A stretch of DNA of 52,570 nucleotides from Bryobacterales bacterium (lineage in GTDB: Bacteria; Acidobacteriota; Terriglobia; Bryobacterales; Bryobacteraceae): contig PMOK01000169.1 in assembly GCA_003162425.1 (NCBI GenBank), positions 73,902 to 126,471 on the forward strand. The letters run 5' to 3'. The position numbers and the translations under genes are program-made. This document shows positions 15,995 through 24,528 of the stretch, piece after piece (positions within the stretch are counted from its first letter, which is position 1; each line of letters opens with the position of its first letter). A model generated the notes under the pieces. It did no database searches. It saw only the letters and a list, made by a program, of their open reading frames with translations, and had not been told where the DNA came from.

Positions 15995-17224
15995 TTGTCC
16001 GCCAGCCCCCACATCCGGATTGCGTACTTGGTGAGCCAGTACCCTGCGGTGCATCACACGTTCATCCTGCGGGAAATTCTCGAGTTGCGGCGCTTGGGCT
16101 TCGACATTCACGTGGCCTCCATCCGCGCCGCTGACCGGCCCTTCGAGCGGCTGGCGCCCGATGAGCGGGACGAACAACGCAGGGCGTTCTACGTGAAGCC
16201 CAAGGGAGCGTCTGGCGTAATAGCCGCGAATATCCTGGTGTTTTTCACCCGGCCGTTCCGTTACCTCCGTGCGTTTGCTTATAGCTTGCGGCTGACTGGC
16301 CTGAACGCGCGATCCGCGTTGCTCAATCTCGCCTATTTGGCGGAAGCAGCCGTGATTGCCGATTGGATGCGCCGCCAGGACCTGACTCACCTACACATGC
16401 ATTTCACTTCCACGGTTGGGCTGCTGGCCGGCCATCTTGCGCCTCTGCGCCTATCGGTGACCATCCACGGCCCCGACGAATTTACGGATCCGCGGAGTTT
16501 CTATCTGGCGGAGAAGATCCGCACCTTCCATTTGCTGTGCACCATCAGCGAATATGGCCGCAGCCAGTTGATGCGGTTCTCGGACCAAGCTCAGTGGGCG
16601 AAGTTCCGTGTCGCGCGTCTAGGCGTGGATCCCGCGCTCTATGCGCCGCGGCCGTTCCGCGAGAACCAGTCCCCGTTTGAGATTCTCTTCGTGGGAAGAT
16701 TGGCTCGGGTCAAGGGTCCGCATATTTTGATCGCCGCGCTGGACCGCCTGGTGCGCCAAGGCCGTTCAGTGCGGCTGCGGTTCGCCGGCGATGGCCCGGA
16801 GCGCCCAGGGCTGGAACGCAACGTGGCCGAGCGTGGTCTCGCGCAGCATGTAATTTTCGAAGGCTGGCAGAATGCCGATCGCGTTCGCGCTCTCTATCAG
16901 CAGGCCGATATTTTCGCGCTGCCCAGTTTCGCCGAAGGTATTCCTGTGGTCCTGATGGAAGCGATGGCGATGGAGATTCCCTGCGTGACAACGCGCATCA
17001 CAGGGATTCCGGAATTGATCCGGGACCAAGTGGATGGTCTGCTGGTTACTCCCTCAAGCGACGAAGAGCTGGCCGCAGCGATCGCCCGTCTGTTGGACGA
17101 TTCCGAATTGCGCCGTCAGCTTGGAAAATCAGCGCGCCAGCGAATTCTCGAAAACTACGATCTCCGCCATAATACTGCTCAACTCGGTTCCATTTTCCGC
17201 GAGTTCGAGGCGTCCGCGCAATGA
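15995..17224 (+). CDS. Glycosyltransferase family 4
   Basis: A 409-residue GT-B glycosyltransferase. The N-terminal acceptor domain starts IRIAYLVSQYPAVHHTFILREILELRR. The C-terminal nucleotide-sugar domain shows FVGRLARVKGPHILIAAL and the donor-site motif FALPSFAEGIPVVLMEAMAMEIPCVTT with the E-x7-E arrangement (FAEGIPVVLME). The start is a TTG because no in-frame ATG precedes the conserved region. Its stop overlaps the ATG of the next methyltransferase gene (ATGA), so the two are translationally coupled and probably build or decorate an extracellular glycan. Acceptor and donor sugar unknown. Confidence 0.88.
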   Translation: MSASPHIRIAYLVSQYPAVHHTFILREILELRRLGFDIHVASIRAADRPFERLAPDERDEQRRAFYVKPKGASGVIAANILVFFTRPFRYLRAFAYSLRLTGLNARSALLNLAYLAEAAVIADWMRRQDLTHLHMHFTSTVGLLAGHLAPLRLSVTIHGPDEFTDPRSFYLAEKIRTFHLLCTISEYGRSQLMRFSDQAQWAKFRVARLGVDPALYAPRPFRENQSPFEILFVGRLARVKGPHILIAALDRLVRQGRSVRLRFAGDGPERPGLERNVAERGLAQHVIFEGWQNADRVRALYQQADIFALPSFAEGIPVVLMEAMAMEIPCVTTRITGIPELIRDQVDGLLVTPSSDEELAAAIARLLDDSELRRQLGKSARQRILENYDLRHNTAQLGSIFREFEASAQ

Positions 17225-18021
17225 GTGTTTCGAAGAGCCAGCGCGCAACCTTTACCGGGATTTATTCTGTAGCGCGAAAATCCGGTTTGTTGAATACGCG
17301 CCCTGGCCAATGGCTTTTCTCTCGAGCCTACTATCTGTATAAGCGCCACCTCGAAGATTCCTACCGCGCACTGGCGGCGCAGCATCCGGAGTTTTTCCAA
17401 GGGGGACACGTACTCGATATCGGAGCCAATATCGGTTACACCTCGTTGGTTTTCGCGCACTCGATTGATCCGGCGTACAAAGTCTACTCGTTCGAGCCCG
17501 AGGCGTTCAATCTCCGCTTGCTGGATCGTCTGGCCCAATCGCGCCAGGCTCAAGGACGGATCGTTCCCGTACATGCCGCTGTGGGAGATGCGGACGGGAG
17601 TATCGAGTTGTGGTGCAACCAGGATCATCACGGCGATCACCGCGTAGTGACCACTCATTTCCGCGGGATAAAGGCGATTCGCGCCTCGGTTCAGGTACCA
17701 ATCTTAAGAATCGATACGTTTGTCGAACAACAGGGCTCCAGCTTTCCGCTGCGATTCATCAAAGTGGACGTGCAAGGTTACGAGCTGCCCGTTTTGAAGG
17801 GCATGCAGCGCACGCTCGAAAGCAATCCCAACGCCGTCCTAGCACTCGAATACGCGCCCCAGGAAATACGTGAACTCGGCTTCCAACCGGAAGAATTGCT
17901 GAACTGGTTGGCAGCGAGGAATTATCAGGCTTATTCGTTGGCGAAGGACGGCTCAATGCAGCCGGTGGACGCGGGGCGCGTAGGTGCGCAGCCTTACGAG
18001 GATCTGCTGTTTATCAGGTAG
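17221..18021 (+). CDS. FkbM-family methyltransferase
   Basis: A 266-residue SAM-dependent methyltransferase with GGHVLDIGANIGYTSLVFAHSI (SAM motif), YSFEPEAFNLRLL, and the FkbM block FIKVDVQGYELPVLKGM. It overlaps the glycosyltransferase gene by four bases and probably methylates a sugar in the same glycan. Unlike the other FkbM enzyme in the window it has no membrane anchor. Its stop codon falls within the first arm of the palindromic repeat that follows. Confidence in the family is high; the substrate is unknown. Confidence 0.88.
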   Translation: MSVSKSQRATFTGIYSVARKSGLLNTRPGQWLFSRAYYLYKRHLEDSYRALAAQHPEFFQGGHVLDIGANIGYTSLVFAHSIDPAYKVYSFEPEAFNLRLLDRLAQSRQAQGRIVPVHAAVGDADGSIELWCNQDHHGDHRVVTTHFRGIKAIRASVQVPILRIDTFVEQQGSSFPLRFIKVDVQGYELPVLKGMQRTLESNPNAVLALEYAPQEIRELGFQPEELLNWLAARNYQAYSLAKDGSMQPVDAGRVGAQPYEDLLFIR

Positions 18022-18064
18022 GGCAAGTCTCCGACTTGCCGGACAAGCCGGAGGCTTGTCCTAC
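18018..18064. repeat. Palindromic repeat with two mirrored GTAGG..CAAG arms
   Basis: Arms 18018-18040 and 18041-18064 are near-inverse copies (GTAGGGCAAG... and ...CTTGTCCTAC) with internal smaller hairpins. The FkbM stop codon (18019-18021) is part of the first arm. It lies 25 bases before the DUF2961 start. Confidence 0.75.
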
Positions 18065-18088
18065 GAAGAAAATGATAGGCTGGGCCTC

Positions 18089-19204
18089 ATGGCAAACGGA
18101 TCAGACGACCGGCGTGGATTCCTTCTCGGATTGGCGGTTGCGGCAGCGGTGCCCGGACAAGCGCAAACGGGTGCGGATCGCGAACATGATTTCCTTCCCG
18201 GTTACGCGCGCGCTCAAAAATATAAATCCCTGAAGCAATCGAGTTTCGACACCACGGGCGGGAATCGCGATTACTGGCCCATCGCCGGCGGCGGCACGCG
18301 CGAGGTGTTCCGCGCCTCGGGACCGGGCGTGATTACGCACATCTGGTTCACCATTGCGGCGCGCAGCGACCATCATCTGAAGGAAATTGTGTTGCGCGGA
18401 TATTGGGACGGCAACGATAAGCCAAGTGTGGAAGCGCCCATCGGCGATTTCTTCGGCTTGAACCTTGGGCAATATGTTATCTACGAATCTGCGTACTTGG
18501 CGTGCTCGCCCGGCAAGTCCCTGAACTGCTATTTTGTGATGCCGTACCAAAAATCGGCGCGCTTTACCGTCACTAACGAAAGCACGCAGCCGATTGACGC
18601 GTTCTATTCGAACATCGATTACCAGAACGTTCCAGCTCTTCCCTCGGACGCGCTCTACTTTCACGCGCAGTACCGGCAAGCAGCGCCGTGCGTTCCAGTG
18701 ACGGGCGAGGCAGCGAAGCTCAATCCTAACGGTGAGCACAATTACGTGTTCGCCGAGACTCGCGGGCGCGGCCATTTGATGGGCGTGACTTTAGGAGTGC
18801 TGCAGAACGCGGATGGCTGGTGGGGCGAAGGCGACGACATGATTTTCGTCGACGATGAAGCCAAGCCTTTGATCAACGGCACGGGATCGGAAGATTATTT
18901 CCTGGGGAGCTGGGATTTCGGAGGCGAGAATGGGGCCATTCCGTTTGCGCACCGCCAGTACGGCGCTCCAATGATCATCGCGGCTGAGCTTACGGGCGGG
19001 CGCTATTGCTGCTATCGCTGGCATGGCGACAATCCCGTCACGTTCCAGCGCTATCTCAGGCACACGATCGAGCATGGCCACGCGAACGATCGCGGCGACA
19101 ATTTCTTCTCCTCTTGTTATTGGTATCAATCGGAGCCATACACGAATTTTCCCGCGCTGCCTTCCGTGGCCGAACGGATTCCGAAAGTGGTCACCGCCCG
19201 CTGA
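18089..19204 (+). CDS. DUF2961 family exported protein
   Basis: A 371-residue DUF2961 protein; the family has a beta-jelly-roll fold and is often found with glycan-degrading enzymes, and some members are glycoside hydrolases. The body opens with FDTTGGNRDYWPIAGGGTREVFRASGPGVITHIWFTI and continues with EAPIGDFFGLN and INGTGSEDYFLGSWDFG, where the acidic residues GTGSEDYF are the most conserved block. The N-terminus DDRRGFLLGLAVAAAVPGQAQ is Tat-like, so I choose the ATG at 18089 over a longer frame overlapping the upstream gene. Its stop overlaps the convergent WYL regulator by 14 bases. Probably extracellular. Confidence 0.8.
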   Translation: MANGSDDRRGFLLGLAVAAAVPGQAQTGADREHDFLPGYARAQKYKSLKQSSFDTTGGNRDYWPIAGGGTREVFRASGPGVITHIWFTIAARSDHHLKEIVLRGYWDGNDKPSVEAPIGDFFGLNLGQYVIYESAYLACSPGKSLNCYFVMPYQKSARFTVTNESTQPIDAFYSNIDYQNVPALPSDALYFHAQYRQAAPCVPVTGEAAKLNPNGEHNYVFAETRGRGHLMGVTLGVLQNADGWWGEGDDMIFVDDEAKPLINGTGSEDYFLGSWDFGGENGAIPFAHRQYGAPMIIAAELTGGRYCCYRWHGDNPVTFQRYLRHTIEHGHANDRGDNFFSSCYWYQSEPYTNFPALPSVAERIPKVVTAR

Positions 19205-20155
19205 CGTACAGCGAGACCATGGCTTCGGCCGCCGCGATTACTTTCTGGCGCAGCGACTCCGGTTCCAGCACTTCGGCTTGGCCGCCAAAGCTGAGAGCGA
19301 ACTGGCAGGCTTCTTCCTCCACGTCGAAACGAATGGTCAGCGTGGACCAGCCCTGCGCGTCCGGGGGTTCGCTGTGCTCGACGCGCGACGTTCTGGCACG
19401 ATAACTCATCCAGCGTGGCACATCCGGACCGATTCGGATCTTCGCGTAGAAGCGCGGGAGACCGGCTTGAAATTCCGCGGCCGATTGCTGCCAGTACGCT
19501 CCCAAATCGAAATCCGTTGGACGGGCGCAAGGTTGATCGGTGACGCGCGCGTCGCTGATCCTTGAAACGCGATACGTGCGCGGGGCGCCTTCCACAGCTG
19601 CTACCAGATACCAGACACTGCCTTTCGCTACCAGTCCCAAGGGATCCGCAATTCGCTCGGAGGGCGAGCAGCCGGCGCGCTCATACAGGAATTGCAGTTG
19701 GCGTTCCTGCCAGATGGCTTCCTGCAAAACCGGCAACGAGGCCACGTTCTCGGGAGAATTGCGCCATCCGGCGGTGTCGATGTGGATGCGCTGGCGTGCG
19801 TACTCGGCATCGCGCCGCGACATGGATGCAGGGCGGCCAGCAGCTTGATGAGAGCGCCTTCGGAAGCCTGGTGCAGCCCGAGATCGGACAGAAGCTGGGC
19901 GGGTTTGGTGAGAAACAAGCTCAGAATCTCCGAATGGTTGAGCCCGGTGAGATTGGTTTTGTAGGCTTCCATCAAACCCCAGCCGCCGCCATTTCCTCGC
20001 TCGGCGATCACCGGTACTCCGGCGGTACATAGGGCATCCATGTCGCGATGGATGGTGCGCTCGGAAACTTCCAGCCGCTTGGCCAGCTCACGGGCGGTGG
20101 TCCGGCGATTCACCTGGAGCAGGAGCATGATCGAAACCAGGCGATCGGCGCGCAT
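19191..20155 (-). pseudogene. WYL-domain (YafY-type) transcriptional regulator, frameshifted
   Basis: An HTH-WYL regulator split into two frames. The N-terminal part (MRADRLVSIMLLLQVNRRTTARELAKRLEVSERTIHRDMDAL, then ISLFLTKPA-like linker and ALIKLLAAL) is in one frame to about 19830. The rest (SRRDAEYARQRIHIDTAGW, then the WYL core FLYERAG and VAAVEGAPRTYRVSRISDARV) continues in another frame. Restoring one base at about 19827-19831 gives a normal full-length protein of roughly 320 residues. No slippery sequence is evident, so this is a recent inactivating mutation or a base-calling error, not programmed frameshifting. Such regulators usually sense nucleic-acid or nucleotide ligands. Confidence 0.8.
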
Positions 20156-20196
20156 GAGAGCAAATGTATCAAAGAAATATGACAGGCAGTGTCAGG

Positions 20197-21996
20197 TTAG
20201 AACTCGAGGCCGCGGACTATGCCCGCGGTGCCGGTCTTCGGATCCGGAAGGACGGCGTAGTCCACAGACACCTTGTACGGTTTTTGGACGCCGCACGAGA
20301 AGTCATGCTTCATTTCGCCGGAATGCGTGATCAGCACGCGGTTGGGATCGGGGATATCGAAAATCATGGCAGTCTTGCCCACCAGAACATGGAACCGCGC
20401 CGTTTTTCCGCTACAATCCAGGCGCTGAGCGACGCCTTCCACCCGGGTCATTTTGTCCTCTTTCGCGACGAACGGATTGGCCGGCGGAGCTTGCTCTTCC
20501 ACCTGAAACTCGCTTCGCTCGACTCGCTGAATTCGAGGAACTTGCTCGTGAGCTGGTGCGGCTTGAGCGATTGTCTTCTTCGGTTCCAGGGATTGGAGCA
20601 GCGAATCCGCACGCTCAATCTGCTGCGGAGTCCTTGCCCATTTTTTTGCGAGCGCGGCATTCTCGCGAGCTTTCTCTTTATCGCCGGTTTGTAGATACGC
20701 GAAGGCCAGCGCTGGAAAAATCCACTGGGCCTGCTCGGGATCCACCTTCTTGACCTGACGAAGTTGCGCGACTGCTTCCGGATAGTTGCGCGTGTTCACC
20801 AGCATCAGTCCGAGCTGGAGGCGAGCCTCGGCATAGTCCGGCTTCAGATCCAAGGCCTTTTGAAAAGCTGGAAGAGCGTTCTTGACGGCGTCGGTTCCGC
20901 TGCGCGAGAGCATCGCGTAGTCGTAGCACATTTGGGCATTCTTGGTTCCAGCGGCGAGGGCGCGCGCAAAATGGCCGAGCGCGGCTTCTTTATCGCCGGA
21001 TTGCCAAGCGAGATACCCGAGCGACTCCTCGACATCCGGTTTGTCCGGATTGTCCTTGGCCAACTGTTGGTAGGCGCTGAGAGCTTCGTTGTTTTTTTTC
21101 CTCAGAGCCAGCAAGTCCGCCAGTACCATGCCGGATTCGAATGTGGACGCTTCGGTAACATCTGGATCTTCAGCCGATTTTTCAAGCTTTACGTCGAAGA
21201 CCGCACGATAGAATCGTTCGCCTTTGAGATATTGCCGCAGCCCGGCCTCCACTTCCGTCAGGCGCTTGCCGAAAACGGTCTGGCAAGCCTCATCCGTCGT
21301 TTTGCCGGAACTTGCAGCCACGACAAACTTGGGGAAATCGGGGCGATAGTCGTGCGAAAAGAACAGCATGTGCGTCAAAGCCCAGCTTTCGGCGTAAAAC
21401 ATGCCAGCGCGGTCGCGTTCGTTGTAGAGAGGGGACTTGTGATCGGCGGAAGTGAGCGCGTCCAACGGGATCCATTTGCTGGTCAGCAGGGTTCGCGCGC
21501 GGCCGGGGATGATATCGCCGACCGCTGCCTTTTTGCCCACCGGCGTGAGCGTGGAGTAAAGCTCCGCCAAGCCTTCGTTCAGCCATGGAGGCGGTTTCAG
21601 ACCGGTGTGTTCGATGATCAAGTGCGTGTATTCGTGAATAGCGACCGGATAATGTTCGCTCGAGATATCCTGCATCACGATGTAGTCGCGATTGCGGCCG
21701 CGAGCGTAGTAGGCGATCGCGAATTCATTGAGACGGTAGGGCTGATATTCTTTTTCCCCGCGAAACGCGACGATGCGCACGGGAAATTCTGAAACGCGCT
21801 TGGATGCGGAAGCCTCCAGGAAGAAACTGCGGACCTGCTCGAAATAAAGGATAGCCTCGCGGCCTTTCTTTTCACCCGCGGTGGTGTAGAGCTCGAAGTG
21901 AGGAGTGGCGAGTTTCACCCATTGGTCGGCCGCGGCGAGGGGGATGTGTGTGAAAGTGACTAGAATTGCTGTAATAAGGCTGTAACGGCTCGACAT
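20197..21996 (-). CDS. Exported metallopeptidase-like protein with TPR repeats
   Basis: A 599-residue exported protein with a signal peptide (ITAILVTFTHIPLAAA). The N-terminal domain (about 24-260, starting QWVKLATPHFELYTTAGE) resembles DUF1570-type gluzincins and carries HEYTHLIIEHTG with a downstream acidic NEGLAELYS, the classic HExxH-like plus NExxA/E arrangement; the motif is HEYTH, so catalysis is plausible. TPR repeats occupy about 285-465 (e.g. VLADLLALRKKNNEALSAYQQLAKDNPD). A short C-terminal beta domain follows (about 500-599). No neighbours suggest a substrate. Family by pattern; function unproven. Confidence 0.8.
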   Translation of the reverse strand: MSSRYSLITAILVTFTHIPLAAADQWVKLATPHFELYTTAGEKKGREAILYFEQVRSFFLEASASKRVSEFPVRIVAFRGEKEYQPYRLNEFAIAYYARGRNRDYIVMQDISSEHYPVAIHEYTHLIIEHTGLKPPPWLNEGLAELYSTLTPVGKKAAVGDIIPGRARTLLTSKWIPLDALTSADHKSPLYNERDRAGMFYAESWALTHMLFFSHDYRPDFPKFVVAASSGKTTDEACQTVFGKRLTEVEAGLRQYLKGERFYRAVFDVKLEKSAEDPDVTEASTFESGMVLADLLALRKKNNEALSAYQQLAKDNPDKPDVEESLGYLAWQSGDKEAALGHFARALAAGTKNAQMCYDYAMLSRSGTDAVKNALPAFQKALDLKPDYAEARLQLGLMLVNTRNYPEAVAQLRQVKKVDPEQAQWIFPALAFAYLQTGDKEKARENAALAKKWARTPQQIERADSLLQSLEPKKTIAQAAPAHEQVPRIQRVERSEFQVEEQAPPANPFVAKEDKMTRVEGVAQRLDCSGKTARFHVLVGKTAMIFDIPDPNRVLITHSGEMKHDFSCGVQKPYKVSVDYAVLPDPKTGTAGIVRGLEF

Positions 21997-22077
21997 TAAC
22001 GGACTCCCGGTGGTTTAGTCGAGCATAACATTGTTTGGCTGGGCAGGAACGCGAATGGGGGTGCGACATGAATGTAG

Positions 22078-22164
22078 CCGAGCCGCGACCGGTGGAGCGA
22101 TACCACAAGTGCCGCTAGTTCTCGAGTTCGGATAGCGCTTCCTGCCGGTCGCGGCTCGGTTTTT
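22078..22164. repeat. 15-bp perfect inverted repeat followed by T5 (CCGAGCCGCGACCGG family)
   Basis: Arms 22078-22092 and 22145-22159 are perfect inverse copies separated by 52 bases and followed by TTTTT. The position downstream of the SnoaL-like gene (minus strand) and upstream of the TPR protein, plus the T run, make it terminator-like on the plus strand, but no plus-strand gene ends here. The arm sequence recurs in the 29-nt repeats at 10027 and 35991. Confidence 0.7.
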
Positions 22165-22216
22165 CGTACGTTCCTACATGCTTTCCATTTTTATGTCGTG
22201 CGGCCAACGCGAATGT

Positions 22217-22687
22217 TTATTGCATGGGGACTGACACGTGCTCGTGCACGATCAACCATTTGCCGCCACGCTTTTCCCAGATTGCGGTTTGGCGGGTATC
22301 GGCTTCCAGTCCTTTTCCGTCCTTCATCTTGGCGGAAAGGTGACCGGTCACGGTGGTCCAGGCGACGTTGCCCCGCCGTGTTACCACTAGGTCGTCCTTG
22401 GGTGTCAAAGTAGCACTCACCATGTTGTCGAAGAGGTTCTTCTGGACTCCTTGTTTGTACTCATCCCAACCGATATATTTCAACGGAGCGACGTCATAAA
22501 ACACCAAGTTGGAGTCCTTGGCGTAGAGCCGCGCAGGATTTTCCGGACTGCCCGAGCTCCAGGCAGCATAGTACTGGCGAATCAGATCCTTGAACTCGGC
22601 AGTGTCGCCAGATTTCTTGCTTTCAGCTGCTGGCAGAGTTCCGCAAACCGACAGAATTAACCAGAGAGCTCCAATGGTTTTGATCAT
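22217..22687 (-). CDS. Exported SnoaL/NTF2-like (DUF4440-type) protein
   Basis: A 156-residue cone-fold protein of the SnoaL/NTF2 superfamily with a Sec signal peptide (MIKTIGALWLILSVCGTLPAAE). The fold shows as FKDLIRQYYAAWSSGSPENPARLYAKDSNLVFYDVAPLKYIGWDEYKQG, then VAWTTVTGHLSAKMKDG and ETRQTAIWEKRGGKWLIVHEHVSVP. Members bind small molecules or serve as accessory subunits; no specific ligand can be named. I start at the second Met because the signal peptide begins there. It is divergent from the carboxypeptidase-regulatory-like gene. Confidence 0.8.
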   Translation of the reverse strand: MIKTIGALWLILSVCGTLPAAESKKSGDTAEFKDLIRQYYAAWSSGSPENPARLYAKDSNLVFYDVAPLKYIGWDEYKQGVQKNLFDNMVSATLTPKDDLVVTRRGNVAWTTVTGHLSAKMKDGKGLEADTRQTAIWEKRGGKWLIVHEHVSVPMQ

Positions 22688-22755
22688 TTGTAGATGATAC
22701 CTTGTTTCCATCCAACGGCTAGCCCGAAAACTACGTCATACCCTCAGTGGACTTG

Positions 22756-24420
22756 ATGCCATCCCGGCTAAAACTCTGCCTTATCATTCTCTGCACCCAG
22801 TTGGTCGGTGCGCAGAGTGTTCCGGGGCCTTCGCCGGATGCGGACAAAAAGCCTGGGAGCATTGCTGGGACGGTCCGAAGCGATTCCACCGGACAGCCGC
22901 TGCGGCGGGCTCAAGTGGTGCTCAGTCCGGCTGATGCCTCGGGCAGTTCGCTGGCCCAAATCACCGATGACAAGGGAAAATTCTCGTTCCCCAAGGTCGC
23001 GCCCGGGACGTACTCGGTCACGGTGCAACGCGACGGGTACCTGAAGCAAACCGCCGGACGGATCGGCGCTTTTAAAATGCCGCCCATTTTTCTGATCCAG
23101 CCGGGGCAGGACGTTGGCTCATTCGATTTTCGGATGGTTCCAACGGGAGTGGTTAGCGGCAAGGTGAAGTTTGACGACGGTGAGCCGGCCGTGAACATAA
23201 CCGTCCAGTTGTATCGCGAATACCGTAGGCGGGGCCGCCATGGCTGGGAAGTGGCCGCATCCACGCGGACCAATGATCTCGGGGAATATCGCGTGCATGG
23301 GCTCGAACCAGGATCGTATTACGTTGCCGCTTTGTATCAGGCGCCGCGGCTTCCTCCGAATGCCGAGGAACAACGCCGCACCGATGCTTCCGGAAAGGCG
23401 CGCGAGGAATTGAGCTACGCGGTGACGTTTTATCCGGAAGTGCAAAAGCTAGCGGATGCGGTTGCGGTAAAGGTGTTGCCAGGAGGGGAACTCGGGAGCA
23501 TCGATATTTTTCTCACGCTGGTCCACACCGTCCGTATCCGCGGGCGTGTGATCAGTGCGCTGAGCGGGGCAATTGTGGAGGGTCCCAGCATCACTTTGCG
23601 CTGGAATGACGCGGAGAATACGGGATCGGTCACTGCGCCGGTGGACGTTACCTTCGATAAGAAACACAATTTTGAGATTAAAGGTGTTACGCCCGGCCCT
23701 TACCTCATCATCACTACCGGATCCGACAACGGAAAAGCGCTGAGCGCGAGAACCCCGATCTCAGTGGGCGAGGCGGACGTTGAGGAGCAATCCATCGTCA
23801 TCGGGCCGCAGCAGATTTGGAAGGGAAAGATCGTGGTGGACGGGGACGAGTCCATCCAGCTTCCAGGCATCGGAGTGGAACTTCAGCCGCGGCGTGTTAC
23901 AGCTTCCCCCGTGCGAGCCTACGTGGAAAAGAATCTCGAGTTCAGCCTTCCATTTCAGCCGCAGGAGCCCTACGATCTGGAAGTTCTCAACGCGCCCGAG
24001 GATGTGTATCTGGAGGCGGTCCGGGTGGGCAGGAACGATCACTTGGCCACGGGTCTCGAAGCAGAACCGGGTGCGGAGCCGCAAGAGATGGAGGTGGTGT
24101 TGTGCACGCGAGGTGGCAAAGTGCTGGGAAGAGCCGTGACGGCGGCCGATTCCAGCGTGGTGGCTACCGGCGCCAGCGTTCTGCTGATTCCCGATCCTCC
24201 AATTGGGCGTTCGCAAGCGTACAGGCTCGCCTATGCTGATCAGTACGGGAATTTTCTCATCCACGGAGTGGCGCCGGGCAACTACATCGCAGTGGCGTGG
24301 CTCGATCAGCCGCCGTGCGAAGTCTACAACCCCGACGATCTGGCCGCTTGTAAGGGCCAAGGCGTTAAGTTGGGAGTGTCGGATGACGCGCTGGAGAGCG
24401 TTCAGGTGACCGCGCACTGA
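22756..24420 (+). CDS. Exported carboxypeptidase-regulatory-like (SdrD B/CnaB-type) protein
   Basis: A 554-residue secreted protein with a signal peptide (LKLCLIILCTQLVGAQ) and several consecutive beta-sandwich repeats. Each has the carboxypeptidase-regulatory pattern GxVxDxxGxPLxxAxVxL...T-D-xGxFxFxxVxPGxYxVxVxxxGY: about 37-105, 125-195 (VSGKVKFDDGEPAVNITVQLYRE) and a last GNFLIHGVAPGNYIAVAW copy near the end. No enzymatic motif or TonB barrel is present. Such proteins are abundant in acidobacteria and probably bind carbohydrates or other proteins at the surface. A GTG at 22747 is an alternative start. Confidence 0.8.
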   Translation: MPSRLKLCLIILCTQLVGAQSVPGPSPDADKKPGSIAGTVRSDSTGQPLRRAQVVLSPADASGSSLAQITDDKGKFSFPKVAPGTYSVTVQRDGYLKQTAGRIGAFKMPPIFLIQPGQDVGSFDFRMVPTGVVSGKVKFDDGEPAVNITVQLYREYRRRGRHGWEVAASTRTNDLGEYRVHGLEPGSYYVAALYQAPRLPPNAEEQRRTDASGKAREELSYAVTFYPEVQKLADAVAVKVLPGGELGSIDIFLTLVHTVRIRGRVISALSGAIVEGPSITLRWNDAENTGSVTAPVDVTFDKKHNFEIKGVTPGPYLIITTGSDNGKALSARTPISVGEADVEEQSIVIGPQQIWKGKIVVDGDESIQLPGIGVELQPRRVTASPVRAYVEKNLEFSLPFQPQEPYDLEVLNAPEDVYLEAVRVGRNDHLATGLEAEPGAEPQEMEVVLCTRGGKVLGRAVTAADSSVVATGASVLLIPDPPIGRSQAYRLAYADQYGNFLIHGVAPGNYIAVAWLDQPPCEVYNPDDLAACKGQGVKLGVSDDALESVQVTAH

Positions 24421-24421
24421 G

Positions 24422-24498
24422 GTCCCCTTACTTACGTGCGGGGCTACCATGCGGCGTGACGGTTTAGGGAATGTAGCCCCGGGCGTCAGCAAGGGGAC
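24422..24498. repeat. 26-bp imperfect inverted repeat (GTCCCCTTGC family), copy 2
   Basis: Arms 24422-24447 and 24473-24498, 25 bases apart, match the arms at 13450-13539. It begins one base after the preceding stop codon and ends 30 bases before the histidine-kinase start. Confidence 0.85.
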
Positions 24499-24528
24499 AG
24501 GCTAACTAACTTAAGCTTTTGCTGCCAC

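Noticed and set aside
19820..19840. Programmed ribosomal frameshift in the WYL regulator
   Set aside because: No slippery heptamer or convincing stimulatory structure, and the family is not known for recoding.
20764..21792. Open frame of 342 codons on the plus strand
   Set aside because: Shadow of the TPR/metallopeptidase-like gene on the other strand; no domain signals.
22145..22164. Simple rho-independent terminator
   Set aside because: The stem partner is 52 bases away and no plus-strand gene ends here, so it is listed as a repeat with terminator-like features.
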